Source of the DNA: Patescibacteria group bacterium | GTDB lineage: Bacteria; Patescibacteriota; Patescibacteriia; Buchananbacterales; GWA2-38-13 | Direction of reading: 5' to 3' | Assembly: GCA_028712155.1 (NCBI GenBank) | Contig: JAQTQO010000014.1 | Coordinates: 1-36,901, forward strand | Length of the DNA stretch: 36,901 nucleotides | Part shown: piece after piece, positions 13,602 through 22,704 of the stretch | Layout: each line of letters starts with the position of its first letter | Numbering within the stretch: position 1 is the first letter of the stretch | Notes under the pieces: model-generated | Told to the model about the DNA's origin: nothing | Seen by the model: the letters and a program-made list of their open reading frames with translations, nothing else | The model's database searches: none | Translations under genes and position numbers: made by a program

Positions 13602-14590
13602 TAAGCTTTGAACTCAATCCAATACTCCTTCGGCTTTGATTCTGATCCAAGCACTTTTTTCCAGTATGTATCAATATCCGAAACGTGGAGAATCTTTCCG
13701 TTGTGGTAACAGAACGGGTCCACGACGCGGGATTTGCAGAGCACCTTCATCCCCTTGCCCGGCGGGTTTACCGTGTAGGGCACTTTGTTGTTCGCACGGT
13801 TAAATAATTCGGCCAAAGTTTTGTCGTCTGCATGGTGCCGCGCGATTTTGGCAAGCACTTGCGCGTCGGTGGTGTAGAGGTCGGTTTCATGTATGTAGTT
13901 TTTGTCGAGCGCGTAGCGCAGGTATTTGGCCATGGTGGAAAACATCAGAATGGTCGGAACGCCGGCGTAGTATTCCTGGTTGAGCCGGAAAAACAAATCG
14001 ACATACCGTTTGGCGCTGGCAAAATCTTTGAACACCCACGTGCGGTTGGAAACTGTGAGGTGGTCGAGCAGGTAGGCGACGTCCTTGCTCCCGATGTATT
14101 TGATGGCGGTTGCATCCTGCAGAACGTAATCAATCCGGTCGGCGCACAGTTCCGGCAGCGGCCGCTCTTTGAGCGGGAAATTGTTGTCGTCCAAGATATA
14201 GTCGAGAGGAATGCCATACTTTTTTAGGATAGCGGGAATTTCCGTTTTACGGATAAAATCGGCGTGGATATCGTCTTGGTGCTGTTGGTTGTGCGCGTTG
14301 CCGATTTTCTCCCGCATCACGTAGTCAATGCAATGGGAAAACACGACGTGCGAAACGTCGTGGAGCAACCCCGCAATCTGCTCTTCAAGCGGTGCGCCGA
14401 ATTTTTTCAGCAGCAAAAAAACGCCGACGGAATGTTCAAACCGGTTGTGCGCCGTGCCGGGAAAATACGGCTCGAAATACCCCTGTTGGTCAATGCCCTT
14501 CAGTCGCTGCAGCGCGGGGCTTTCGATGAGTGCAACCGCCACCGGTTCGGCAATTTCCACGCTGCCGTAGATGCGGTCCTGGTAGTGCAT
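13601..14590 (-). CDS. HD-domain phosphohydrolase, dGTPase/SAMHD1-like
   Basis: A 329-residue soluble protein. Metal-binding HD motifs are in order: RFEHSVGV (H), AGLLHDVSHVVFSH (HD) and CADRIDYV (D). The opening RIYGSVEIAEPVAVALIESPALQRLKGIDQQG is the usual start of the SAMHD1/dNTP triphosphohydrolase-like group. It may cleave deoxynucleotides or another phosphoester. It sits three bases downstream of the EamA stop and ends the minus-strand run that begins at 18975. The final codon overlaps an island-edge palindrome, and no classical terminator is visible. Confidence 0.9.
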   Translation of the reverse strand: MHYQDRIYGSVEIAEPVAVALIESPALQRLKGIDQQGYFEPYFPGTAHNRFEHSVGVFLLLKKFGAPLEEQIAGLLHDVSHVVFSHCIDYVMREKIGNAHNQQHQDDIHADFIRKTEIPAILKKYGIPLDYILDDNNFPLKERPLPELCADRIDYVLQDATAIKYIGSKDVAYLLDHLTVSNRTWVFKDFASAKRYVDLFFRLNQEYYAGVPTILMFSTMAKYLRYALDKNYIHETDLYTTDAQVLAKIARHHADDKTLAELFNRANNKVPYTVNPPGKGMKVLCKSRVVDPFCYHNGKILHVSDIDTYWKKVLGSESKPKEYWIEFKA

Positions 14591-14593
14591 AGG

Positions 14594-15481
14594 CTATTGC
14601 GCCGCATTCGGCGGGACTTCAGACTTGTACGAAATGGCAATGCCGATAAGAATCATTAAGCCTCCCACGGCCATCGCCAAGGTAATTGCCTCACCAAAAA
14701 ACAGCCAGCCGAAAAGCGCGCCAAAAATCGCCTCCAGCAGAAGGGCAATGCTCGCAGTTTGTATCGACAACAGGCGGAATCCGTAAATCGCCAGAACATC
14801 AGCCGCAATCGTAATCACCGCAAAAGCAAGAATTGCCAGCCATAAAATGGAAAAAGTGGGAGAGGACAGCGGCTCTCGCAGCAGAATTGCCAGCCCGCTG
14901 CTTATGGTCGTAACAATAATCTGATCGACGAAGAAAATCTGCGGAGCCGTATAGCGGTTCGCCAGCTTTTTCGAAAGGGCGTACCAGCACGCCGTACTCA
15001 CGCCCGTAATAACGGGGAGTGCGGAATACCAAATTTTACCCGGGTCTACTATCGTGAAATACAGGAACAATAACCCGATTAATGCAATTATCAGCGCCAA
15101 GAGTTTTCTCGGGGTTAGACGTTCGTTGAAAAACAGATGACCGATGCCGTATCCGCTGATGGTTACGCTCGCATAAAAGACCAAGAGAACAAAACCAATC
15201 GGCAGGAAATTGAAAGCGATAAATACGGCAGAAAACGAAATAACGGAACTTATGCCCAGGGCGAGAAACCTGCGGATATCCCCGGTGCGCAGAGCCGGCC
15301 ATCGACGGTGCCAGATAATTATTGGAAGTAGAAGAATGGCAACCAGCAGGCCTCGGACTGCGGTCTGAAAAAATACGCCGAAATCAACGCCAACAATGCG
15401 CGACAACACCCCATACCACCCATAAAATAACGCGGCAAAAATGAGCGCCACTACTCCTTTTGGGTAATTATTTTGTGCCAT
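14594..15481 (-). CDS. EamA/DMT-family transporter
   Basis: A 295-residue protein with ten hydrophobic helices in two EamA halves: the first from VVALIFAALFYGWYGV to LIALIGLLFLYFTI, the second from SALPVITGVSTACWYAL to MAVGGLMILIGIAI. The LLLEAIFGALFGWLFFGE segment near the end is characteristic of the second repeat. Substrates in this superfamily are small metabolites and cannot be read from sequence. The ATG at 15481 lies inside the last codons of the HD gene, a 14-base overlap that indicates coupling. Confidence 0.92.
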   Translation of the reverse strand: MAQNNYPKGVVALIFAALFYGWYGVLSRIVGVDFGVFFQTAVRGLLVAILLLPIIIWHRRWPALRTGDIRRFLALGISSVISFSAVFIAFNFLPIGFVLLVFYASVTISGYGIGHLFFNERLTPRKLLALIIALIGLLFLYFTIVDPGKIWYSALPVITGVSTACWYALSKKLANRYTAPQIFFVDQIIVTTISSGLAILLREPLSSPTFSILWLAILAFAVITIAADVLAIYGFRLLSIQTASIALLLEAIFGALFGWLFFGEAITLAMAVGGLMILIGIAISYKSEVPPNAAQ

Positions 15482-16052
15482 GAACAGTTTCTATTAATGG
15501 TCGCCAGTCTTGTTGGATTTGTACAAACCATGGTTTCCCAAGCTCTTTGCTGTACGCGAAATTGAGGCGGTCGAACTTTTTCAATTTCCTTTCCAATTCT
15601 CCGAACAGTCCCCTGTCTTTTGCCCAGTTGGCAAATGCGGTGTAGAGGATTTTATCGGCAAAGAACGCCAAGGTGTCGGCGTCCTCGATGATTTTTAATT
15701 CCACCGACTCTCCGGTGTGTGCAACCGCCTCTTTTATCTTTTCCAGTTGTTCGGGCGGGAGCTCGAGCGTTTGCAGAAATTTTTCGCTCATGACGATGTT
15801 AAAATTTTCGTGCTTTTGACGGAGCGTGGTTTCATCGGCGACGTAGGTTTTGCCGATGTCGTGGAGCAGCGCGCCGATGGCGAGCGCCGTTCCATCGCAC
15901 GGAACGTGCTTGGCGATTTGCAGCGCGGTATCTTTTACGCGGACGCTGTGGTTATACATGATCGTCCAGTCGTTGAAGCTGTAGTGGGGGTGCTTGAGGA
16001 AGGCGTCATGAACGAACGCCTCGGTTTGGGCGACGATGTTTTCCATATCCAC
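15468..16052 (-). CDS. HD-domain hydrolase
   Basis: A 194-residue protein with YNHSVRVKDTALQIAKHV, GALLHDIGKTY (HD) and a later EDADTLAFF aspartate, so a metal-dependent phosphohydrolase of the general HD superfamily. The GTG at 16052 follows the upstream stop by two bases; an ATG two codons further (16046) is an equally likely start. It belongs to the 18975-13601 minus-strand run. The substrate is unknown. Confidence 0.85.
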   Translation of the reverse strand: MDMENIVAQTEAFVHDAFLKHPHYSFNDWTIMYNHSVRVKDTALQIAKHVPCDGTALAIGALLHDIGKTYVADETTLRQKHENFNIVMSEKFLQTLELPPEQLEKIKEAVAHTGESVELKIIEDADTLAFFADKILYTAFANWAKDRGLFGELERKLKKFDRLNFAYSKELGKPWFVQIQQDWRPLIETVHGTK

Positions 16053-16054
16053 GG

Positions 16055-16603
16055 TTACTGCCGAACTTCCGCCAGCTGGCTGTTTTCTACTCGGAAGTAT
16101 TTGGATACCCCGACCGACGGTTTCGCGGTCATCGGCTCGCCGGGTTTTCGGTCGGCGAAGTTCACAATGATTTGGCCGTCGCGGAATTCACTGGATTGCG
16201 GCGCGATGCGGTCGCCGAGCAGGACGGCGTTGGTGCCCTGGCATTTCGTGCCGCCCAATGCCACCGCGACGTAGTAGAATGTCCCGCTCCCGCCGGCATC
16301 CTGTGTGAGGAGGAACGCGACATCGGGAGTTCCGTCGCCGTTAAAATCGCCGGCAACTTCGTTGCCGAAGTAACGGGTGATGAGCTTTGCTTGTGTATCG
16401 TCAATAGTAGTTTCGGCTGAGCCGTTGGCCAAGGTGATATTTTTTCCGTCAACCGAATATGTGCAATTTTTCGGGTCTGCAGCGACGGCCGCGACCGGCG
16501 TTGGTGTACTTTCCGGCTGCGGGTTCTTTGTCGGCGTACAGCCGATAGCGATGCCGGCAAAAACAAGGCCGAGTGTCGCGTAGCGGAGGAAATTTTTCTG
16601 CAT
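16055..16603 (-). CDS. Lipoprotein with a calcium-loop-like FG-GAP/VCBS segment
   Basis: A 182-residue protein when started at the ATG near 16603 (MQKNFLRYATLGLVFAGIAIGC), which gives a lipoprotein signal with lipobox AIGC; the long upstream reading is unlikely. A Pro/Thr linker leads to a small domain with EVAGDFNGDGTPDVAFLL, an FG-GAP/EF-hand-like calcium loop, and a C-terminal beta-rich part. It lies 53 bases after the 16657 gene and two bases before the HD hydrolase. Exact function unknown. Confidence 0.75.
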   Translation of the reverse strand: MQKNFLRYATLGLVFAGIAIGCTPTKNPQPESTPTPVAAVAADPKNCTYSVDGKNITLANGSAETTIDDTQAKLITRYFGNEVAGDFNGDGTPDVAFLLTQDAGGSGTFYYVAVALGGTKCQGTNAVLLGDRIAPQSSEFRDGQIIVNFADRKPGEPMTAKPSVGVSKYFRVENSQLAEVRQ

Positions 16604-16656
16604 AGGTCGAGTAAGAGTTACGGCGATGTTGCCGCAGCGGTTCGTGGGTTTGACCA

Positions 16657-18975
16657 CTACCACACCGGGCCGGATTTTCTGGCGTGGGTCAAGACGTTTC
16701 CGTCCATCGCGTAAGTTTCGGACATACCGGGAGGGTTGGGGATATTCTCGGTGCCGCTCGCGCATTGCCCTGGTTTGGGTGATTTGCAGGAGTAGGTCTC
16801 GGTGTAGAAATCGTCCGCGGTGTAGCCGAGGTAGCTTTGGGATTTTTCTACCTCACCGGGAAGTAATTTTTTTTCCTGCAGAGTACAAGCGCCGTTTTCG
16901 ACGGCGATTTTTAGGTTGCATGTTCCCGACTGGCATTCATTTCCGGCGGCGCATGCGGTACCGGCGTCGGGTGCCGACATCACGCATTCGTAGATGGTGT
17001 TGGAACCTCCGAAATGCAGCGCTACCTCGCGCACGGTGGCATTTTTTGCCGTGCACTGCGCATTGAAGTCGGATGGGCACGCCGGGTATTGGTCGCCGGC
17101 AGCGTGTGTCGCACATTGCATCAGCGGTTCGCGCGTGTAGCTGGAAAATTCGCCCACTTCAATCTTGCGTAAATTGGCGTTGGTGATACCGAGCGACAGG
17201 AAACGCATAATTTGGTACGCGGAATCGCCGTCGGCCATGTAGTACCGTTTGCCGTCGACAGGATTGATGTACCACGCTTCGCCGCGGCTTTCCACCTGCA
17301 AAAGAATTCTGCCTTTCAGACGATTGGCGAACGCCGCAACGGTTGGCAGCCGTCCGCTGCCTGCGGGATTGTAATTGGATTGGAGTTCGGCGCCATCGGT
17401 GTATCCATCGCCATCGGAATCGGGATTATTCGGGTCGGTGCCAATGGCGGCTTCAAGCTGGTCGCCCAGTCCGTCGTTATCGGTATCCACTGCCGTCGCG
17501 CGCGACTCAATACCGACCGGAATTTTTTGCAGGTCGGCGTTGGTGATGCCCAGCCCGAACGTGCGCAGCGCCGTGTAGGCGGTCTCGCCGTCCTTGAGGT
17601 AGAACTTTTTGCCGCTCTTGCCGTCCACGTACCAGGCTTCGCCGCGGTTTTCCACTTGCAAAAGGATGCGGCCGGCCATGCGTTTGCTGAGCGCGGGATC
17701 AACGCGCATAACCAGCTGCCGTTCGGTGTTGAGGTATTCGCCATCCGTGGCGGTTGGCGCGGTTGGAGTTGGCGTCGGCGACGGCAGCGGCGTAGGTGAT
17801 GGAACCGGAATCGGCAATGCAGGTGTAGGAGTGGGTGTTGGAGTTGGCGTGGCAGGGTAGATCGGTTCTCCCGTTGAGGTGGTCAGTGGTTCGGTGGTAA
17901 AGGTTCGATCAACATCGTGCTGGTCGCCGTAGAGAAGTGAATAATGATAGGTGGTGCCGGGAGAAAGGTTATCAAGCGTACAGTACCAGGTCGCCACGGG
18001 GGTAGTCGCGTGCTCACGCGAAGTGCTGTTGCCGCAATGCCGTGCGTGGGTGCCATAACTGATGGATGCACCGTAGATCAGGTCTGGTGCATACCGTTGG
18101 ACATACGGGTCGGCCGTGCTTCCGCGGACATCGAAGTCAATGCTGGCAAAGGTAATGACCGACCCGGAAGTATTCGTGGTTGAAGCAGAATAGACTCGCA
18201 CATTCTCAAACGTGTACCCCAAGCTGACGGGTGTTGCTAGCTGATCGTTGGCGGTATCAATGGTCTTTTCGCTCCGCACCGTCGTGTAATGGCCTGCCGT
18301 ATCGTAAGCGATGATCATGATCTGATAACGGCTGCTGCTCGCCAACCCTGCTGCCTGCGACCAGTGCGACGTTCCAGCCGCGGTCGTAATTGAACCGTAT
18401 TCCGTAACCATTGCCCAGTGCAGAGGTGAGGCAAAAAAATTATCATCGGTAGGATCTGGCTGGCTGAACGGCAGGGCGTACACCTCTCCGGTGGTTGGGA
18501 CATTCGTTTCCCACTTTACCTTTGCCCCGGTGATCGTCGGGTCGCTGATCACGATTCCGGTTATGTTCACCAGTTCGGGGGATTTCGTCAGCCGGTATTC
18601 ATACACGGGACTGAGAAAATCAATGTTCGTCCAGCTCTTGATCTGGTAATACAAGGTGCGGCCGGGGAGCAGAGAACCCATGGCCATTCCCAACTCGAGC
18701 CGGTGTTTTGTGGTCGGCTCTTTGTCGACCGCCGCGAGATAGCAGCTTACCTTTCCGTTCTTTATGCAATCGACCGGCGCCGTATCCAACCCCACAACAT
18801 ACGCGATGCTCATTTGGACCGGATCTGCAGTATCCCATTCGACCACGACTTTATCCGGCGAAGCGGCCGTCACGTGGACATTGCTGATGGTAACCGGATC
18901 GGCCGCCTGCGCGGCGATTGCCAGCGCCATGAGCGTACCAGCCACACCCACGAACAATAGACTAACTTTTTTCAT
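16657..18975 (-). CDS. Secreted CPR-type surface protein: Fn3-like, TSP3 repeats and two GRILLQVE modules
   Basis: A 772-residue exported protein. Signal peptide about 1-25 (LLFVGVAGTLMALAIAAQA). Residues about 27-365 hold two to three Fn3-like beta domains (VVVEWDTADPV, KVKWETNVPTTGEV, SPGTTYHYSLLYG). A Pro/Thr linker spans 375-408. Two 53-residue modules (434-486 and 553-606) share GRILLQVE-x-RGEAWY, GK(K/R)(F/Y)Y, DG-(E/D)-(T/S)AY and LGITNA(D/N)L. Between them sit TSP3-type calcium loops (DTDNDGLGD, DPNNPDSDGDGYTDGAEL). The last about 160 residues are Cys-rich. These modules are typical of CPR cell-surface proteins and are the best taxonomic clue here. It probably leads the minus-strand run to 13601. 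The upstream -10 may be TATAGT near 19017-19022. Confidence 0.88.
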   Translation of the reverse strand: MKKVSLLFVGVAGTLMALAIAAQAADPVTISNVHVTAASPDKVVVEWDTADPVQMSIAYVVGLDTAPVDCIKNGKVSCYLAAVDKEPTTKHRLELGMAMGSLLPGRTLYYQIKSWTNIDFLSPVYEYRLTKSPELVNITGIVISDPTITGAKVKWETNVPTTGEVYALPFSQPDPTDDNFFASPLHWAMVTEYGSITTAAGTSHWSQAAGLASSSRYQIMIIAYDTAGHYTTVRSEKTIDTANDQLATPVSLGYTFENVRVYSASTTNTSGSVITFASIDFDVRGSTADPYVQRYAPDLIYGASISYGTHARHCGNSTSREHATTPVATWYCTLDNLSPGTTYHYSLLYGDQHDVDRTFTTEPLTTSTGEPIYPATPTPTPTPTPALPIPVPSPTPLPSPTPTPTAPTATDGEYLNTERQLVMRVDPALSKRMAGRILLQVENRGEAWYVDGKSGKKFYLKDGETAYTALRTFGLGITNADLQKIPVGIESRATAVDTDNDGLGDQLEAAIGTDPNNPDSDGDGYTDGAELQSNYNPAGSGRLPTVAAFANRLKGRILLQVESRGEAWYINPVDGKRYYMADGDSAYQIMRFLSLGITNANLRKIEVGEFSSYTREPLMQCATHAAGDQYPACPSDFNAQCTAKNATVREVALHFGGSNTIYECVMSAPDAGTACAAGNECQSGTCNLKIAVENGACTLQEKKLLPGEVEKSQSYLGYTADDFYTETYSCKSPKPGQCASGTENIPNPPGMSETYAMDGNVLTHARKSGPVW

Positions 18976-19048
18976 AGATTGTGATGCAAAGGTTTAATTT
19001 GATACCTCGTATCTTAACTATAGCTTGATGTTGACGATGGCGCAATAA

Positions 19049-19078
19049 AAAAATCTCCGCAGGGAGGCGGAGATTTTT
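19049..19078 (-). terminator. Terminator after the MliC gene, possibly bidirectional
   Basis: AAATCTCCGC (19051-19060) pairs with GCGGAGATTT (19067-19076). A on one side and T on the other make it usable on both strands. Confidence 0.85.
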
Positions 19079-19105
19079 GTTGGTGAATTTCAATCCGGTA
19101 GAATA

Positions 19106-20362
19106 TCATTTGATGCTGAACGTGGCGTCGCTGGTATCGTAGGCGTTGTTGTGCGCTGCATCTTCCACGGTGACCATGTACTGGTCTGATGCGGGCAGGT
19201 CGGTTACGCCCAGAACTTCGGCGTACAGTTCCTTGACCGTCCAAGAGTAGCTGCCGGTGTTCGGAACGCCGGAGGCAATAGCTGCGTTGAAGTTCTGGCT
19301 GTCCGGATTGCCGGAAACCGCCAGCCGGATATTGACCGAGGTAATATCTTTTGGTGCGCTCCACGTGATGGTGACTTTCTCGCCCTTGGTCCAGGTTTCC
19401 CCACCGTTTGGCGTCAGGACGGTGATTGCCGATGTTTCCGCAGCAGCCGGCGCGGGGTTGGTCACGTAGACTAAGGTCTGGCGGATCTTGTCAAACTGGT
19501 CAATCAGCCCCGTGCGGTTGAATTCGGTAATGGTTCCTTCCGGGTAATTGCCGATATTGGTCGAATGGATGAGGTAGCGGACCGCCAGGCAGGGATTCGT
19601 TCCCGGCAGCGCCCAGACGTCTTCCTCATAGAGATTGCCCGCCGCGCCTTCAGTGGATGAGGCGAACGAGTAGTCCGTTCCGTTGTCGGTCACCGCCTGC
19701 GGGTTTACTTCGCGGTCCAGGAACAGGCCGGCGTTGCAGTCCGCGGTGGCCGGAATGATTTCTACCGAGACGCCGGTGTCAAAACTCGACAAATTCGTGC
19801 CGGCGGCCGTGCTGGTCGGGATGGTGAATTTTACTCCATGGATGTCTTTTCCCGGGCCAAGTCCCTGATAGGCATACGCCGTGTTCAGGGAGTATTCAGC
19901 CGGATAACGAACGGTAAATCCGACGGTTCCATCGTGGTACACCTCCGGCAATCCACCCGGATCGGCCGCAACTACCACGCACCCGAGGTAACTTTTCTCG
20001 GCGTTATTTTCCAGCACCAGCGCGCCGTCGCCCTTGCTCCAGAACACGAATGATTCGTCGCTTGAAGCATACCGTGAACCGTCGGCGGAAATTGTTTGCG
20101 GCAGGGTAAAATTTCTGCCGTCGCTCAGTACGATTTTGACGTTCCCCGCCGATACCGGCGGTTGTCCCGGCTCTACCGGCGTCGCCTCGCCCTTGGAGAA
20201 CGTGGCGTCAATGGTTTTTCCGTTGTCGCAGGCGTAGTGCGCTTCCACGGTCGGCAATTCCGACGGCGGAAGATTTTGGTTCATGTTCGTGCGGGAGTAC
20301 CACACGTACAGACCGGCCACGATCACGAGAACGACGATAACGGCGACAAGATTTTTTTTCAT
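19106..20362 (-). CDS. Anchored MliC-domain protein with C-terminal Ig-like domain
   Basis: A 418-residue protein. The ATG at 20362 gives a signal anchor (KKNLVAVIVVLVIVAGLYVWY). A MliC-like domain follows (about 33-115): HYACDNGKTIDATF, VKIVLSDGRNFTLPQ, SADGSRYASSDESFVFWSKGDGALV. MliC-type domains in Gram-negatives inhibit C-type lysozyme, but whether this one does is not shown. The middle part (about 120-300) is unrecognised, with a few cysteines. The C-terminal about 95 residues (ITVLTPNGGETWTKGEKVTITWS) are of the 'NGGE(T/V)W' Ig-like surface domain type. The -10 TATAGT lies about 38 bases upstream. Confidence 0.8.
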   Translation of the reverse strand: MKKNLVAVIVVLVIVAGLYVWYSRTNMNQNLPPSELPTVEAHYACDNGKTIDATFSKGEATPVEPGQPPVSAGNVKIVLSDGRNFTLPQTISADGSRYASSDESFVFWSKGDGALVLENNAEKSYLGCVVVAADPGGLPEVYHDGTVGFTVRYPAEYSLNTAYAYQGLGPGKDIHGVKFTIPTSTAAGTNLSSFDTGVSVEIIPATADCNAGLFLDREVNPQAVTDNGTDYSFASSTEGAAGNLYEEDVWALPGTNPCLAVRYLIHSTNIGNYPEGTITEFNRTGLIDQFDKIRQTLVYVTNPAPAAAETSAITVLTPNGGETWTKGEKVTITWSAPKDITSVNIRLAVSGNPDSQNFNAAIASGVPNTGSYSWTVKELYAEVLGVTDLPASDQYMVTVEDAAHNNAYDTSDATFSIK

Positions 20363-20421
20363 ACGATGAGGTGAATTATTAGGGAGCACTCTCACTATAG
20401 CGGTATGCATCTGATGATGCA

Positions 20422-20451
20422 AATAAAAAAATCTCCGCCGGGGCGGAGATT
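20422..20451 (-). terminator. Terminator after the deoxyribosyltransferase-like gene
   Basis: On the minus strand AATCTCCGCC...GGCGGAGATT is followed by a run of T (plus-strand aaaaaa at 20425-20430). Confidence 0.85.
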
Positions 20452-20488
20452 GCACAGAAGAGCAAACGGGAAGCGCGAGGAGCGCGCG

Positions 20489-20950
20489 TTACGCCGCGAT
20501 GGGCTTGGTGAGCTCGGCGCGCAGTTTCCGGATCGCTTCCTCTTCGGTGTCGTAAGCGATGATCGCCTGGACCGCGGGATTGCCGCGTAATAACCGCGAG
20601 ATCTTGCGAGCTTCGAGCTTGCCGCGCTCGACGAGGATGAAGGCGGGCACGCCGTAGCGGTTCGCCATCTCCACTTCGATGCCGCCGCCCCAGGTCGGCT
20701 CGAGCGCCACTACGACCAAGTGGGTCGTGTGATTGCGGATCTGGTGGCGCTCGGCGGTGTCCACCTGTGCCGGGGTGAAGTGCGCGTGCTTCTTGGGGTC
20801 GTAGTGTTCGTGGGGCACGAACGCCCGTGCGCCCAGCACCTCCTGGCAGAGGTCGGCGATCCGCACGTAGAGCCGTTTGGCGCGACGCTTCTTGCGGAGC
20901 GAGAGTTCGGTCAGCGGACCGCACACGTAGGCCGATTCGGACTGTCTCAT
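20489..20950 (-). CDS. Nucleoside 2-deoxyribosyltransferase-like (SLOG-type) protein
   Basis: A 153-residue protein starting at the ATG 20950, which has GGAGGA seven to twelve bases upstream; the longer reading to 20998 has no such site. Features are AYVCGPLTEL at the start, AFVPHEHYDPKKHAHFTP, VDTAERHQI, LVVVALEPTWGGGIEVEMANRYGVPAFILV. The GGGIEVEMA element resembles the G-x-x-x-E signature of nucleoside deoxyribosyltransferases and related nucleotide-binding folds. It could act on nucleotides or be a small sensor domain. It has its own promoter and terminator, and its composition is more GC-rich than the envelope genes. Confidence 0.75.
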   Translation of the reverse strand: MRQSESAYVCGPLTELSLRKKRRAKRLYVRIADLCQEVLGARAFVPHEHYDPKKHAHFTPAQVDTAERHQIRNHTTHLVVVALEPTWGGGIEVEMANRYGVPAFILVERGKLEARKISRLLRGNPAVQAIIAYDTEEEAIRKLRAELTKPIAA

Positions 20951-21011
20951 CCCAGTTCCTCCGGGAAAGGGTTGGAAGGTGCGGAAAAATTGACGCAACT
21001 AAATCAAACGC

Positions 21012-21040
21012 AGTGTAAGAGAGGGCCGCGCGGTTGTCAA
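21012..21040 (-). promoter_or_regulatory. Promoter of the deoxyribosyltransferase-like gene
   Basis: Minus strand TTGACA (21035-21040), 17 bases, TACACT (21012-21017), leading to a leader of about 55 bases. Confidence 0.65.
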
Positions 21041-21341
21041 GCAGCGGCGGATGCAAAGGTACTCACCCGCCTACAGTCCGCGAGCAGGTCAAGAGATGAT
21101 CCGGGTCGAACAGGCGCGGACGTTGCCTTCGGCTTGTTTATCAGTAGTCACCGTTCCAAGATTGACTTTCGGCGGGTTAATTTCCCGCATGCAATTTCCA
21201 TCCTCCGGAGCAGGATCAAAAAGTCATCAGATGGGGATTGCCGAATAAACTGTGTCTTGAAAAGTGCGCCATATTACTCTTGAACTCCTGCGGAGGACGG
21301 GCACCTTCGTCTTGGAGCCTTCGGGATCTTGCGGCGGGAAA
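21041..21341. other. Gene-poor interval
   Basis: I see no convincing gene on either strand. A GCGGG-ttaattt-CCCGC hairpin lies near 21173-21189. The rest has no recognised feature. Confidence 0.4.
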
Positions 21342-21374
21342 TTAAAAAAGGAAGCAGGCATGTGCGCTGCTTCC
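21342..21374 (-). terminator. Terminator after the Gfo/Idh/MocA gene
   Basis: Minus strand GGAAGCAG (21367-21374) pairs with CTGCTTCC (21350-21357), followed by TTTTTT. Confidence 0.85.
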
Positions 21375-21464
21375 ATGGTTGTTGCAGTATGAGTGAATCG
21401 GGTTCTCAATGAAAGTTCGAGACGGAACGTCCGTCACTGATTGGATTGAGCTCGCGATGGTGAC

Positions 21465-22649
21465 CTATTCGTCCAGGTCGGTCCACTCGCCCCCGGAATC
21501 GCTGCTCTCCACGGCCGCCTGGATGAAGGCGATGCCCATCACGCCGTCGTCGACGTTCGCGTACTTGGAGCCGTCGTGGCCCTGGTAGGTGCCGGCCTGG
21601 AACGCGCGGACGTCGGCCTCGAAGCACCGGTGCAGCCTGGCGAAAGCGTCGTGGAACGCCTCGCCGTGGCCCGACGGGATAGTGGGCTCCTTCATTAGGT
21701 CCTCGGGCAGGTCGCCCAGGAACCCGTCGTTCGGGGTCACCGCGTTCCGCCAGTAGACGCGGTCCGGCTGGCCGGGCAGGTTGATGACGAGCTTCTCGGG
21801 CTCCTCCTGCCGCCAACGCAGCGTGCCCTTGGTGCCGTTCACCTCGATGCCCAGGTCGTTGAGATGGCCGATCGAGATCTGGCTGGCGCGGATGAGCGCG
21901 TTGGCGCCATTGGACAGCTCGGCGTAGACGGTGAAGTGGTCGTCGAGCTTGCGGTTGGAGACGAAGGCCCGCAGGTGGGCCGACAGGCGCTTCACCTCGA
22001 GCCCGGTGACGTAGCGCAGCTGCATGAGCGCGTGCGTACCGATGTCGCCCCCGCAGCCGGACGCGCCCGCCCGTTTGGGATCCACGCGCCACTCGGCCTG
22101 CATCACGCCCTTGTCCTCGGTCCGTTCGAACAGCCATCCCTGGATGTAGTAGGCGTCGACCCAGCGGACCTCGCCGATGAGGCCGGTCCGAACGATGTGC
22201 CGCGCGAAGCGGCTCGACCAGTGGCCGAGGTACGTGTGGGCCACACCGAACGGGATCTTCTTCCCTTTCGCCAGCAAGGCCAGCTTCTCGGCGTCGTCGA
22301 GCGTGGTGGTCAGCGGCTTCTCGCAGAAGACCGGGATGCCCATCCGTAGGCACTTCAGCGCCGGGTCGTAGTGGACGTCGTTGGGCGTGACGATGAGGAC
22401 GTAGTCGACGCGCTCGCCGATGGGCTTCTCCGCCTCGGCAGCGATCATCTCGTCGTAGCTCTTGTACCCGCGAATCGGGTACGGCCAGTTCCTCGCCTCC
22501 TCCATCGCGACCTTCGGATCCGGGTGGAGCGCGGCGCAGGTGACGCGCCGGGTGCCGTCGAAGTGGATGGCCTTCTGGTGGGGGTGGACGATGAAGGCGC
22601 CCTTGCCGCCGCCGATCAGACCGACGTTGAGAACACGCTGTGATGACAT
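21465..22649 (-). CDS. Gfo/Idh/MocA-family NAD(P)-dependent oxidoreductase
   Basis: A 394-residue cytoplasmic enzyme. The Rossmann start is NVGLIGGGKGAFIVHPHQKAI; further motifs are DYVLIVTPNDVHYDP, PVFCEKPLTTTLDDAE (EKP, cofactor/substrate lysine) and GCGGDIGTHALMQLRYVTG (GGDxxxH active-site histidine). The insert GWLFERTEDKG and the long C-terminal beta domain are as in sugar/inositol dehydrogenase relatives. The specific sugar substrate is unknown. The start is fixed by AGGAGG ending seven bases upstream. It is strongly GC-rich compared with the envelope genes, transcribed alone from its own promoter with a leader of about 140 bases. Confidence 0.93.
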   Translation of the reverse strand: MSSQRVLNVGLIGGGKGAFIVHPHQKAIHFDGTRRVTCAALHPDPKVAMEEARNWPYPIRGYKSYDEMIAAEAEKPIGERVDYVLIVTPNDVHYDPALKCLRMGIPVFCEKPLTTTLDDAEKLALLAKGKKIPFGVAHTYLGHWSSRFARHIVRTGLIGEVRWVDAYYIQGWLFERTEDKGVMQAEWRVDPKRAGASGCGGDIGTHALMQLRYVTGLEVKRLSAHLRAFVSNRKLDDHFTVYAELSNGANALIRASQISIGHLNDLGIEVNGTKGTLRWRQEEPEKLVINLPGQPDRVYWRNAVTPNDGFLGDLPEDLMKEPTIPSGHGEAFHDAFARLHRCFEADVRAFQAGTYQGHDGSKYANVDDGVMGIAFIQAAVESSDSGGEWTDLDE

Positions 22650-22704
22650 CGCGCACCTCCTATGTGCTTGCGTTTCCTGTTTTGCGACCAGACATCGTAG
22701 TGGT

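Noticed and set aside
17765-17865. Short tandem-like DNA repeats of ggcgttgga type
   Set aside because: They encode the Pro/Thr linker of the 16657 protein; the repetition follows from the amino-acid composition.
20379-21056. 225-codon minus-strand frame
   Set aside because: It is out of frame with the recognised protein at 20489-20950 and shows an Arg/Ala/Pro composition typical of shadow frames.
20720-21283. 187-codon plus-strand frame
   Set aside because: It lies antisense to the deoxyribosyltransferase-like gene with its clear ribosome-binding site, promoter and family motifs; a shadow of GC-rich codons.
21406-22656. 416-codon minus-strand frame over the Gfo gene
   Set aside because: Arg-rich shadow frame. 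The alternative frame at 21465-22649 carries the Rossmann, EKP and GGDxxxH motifs.
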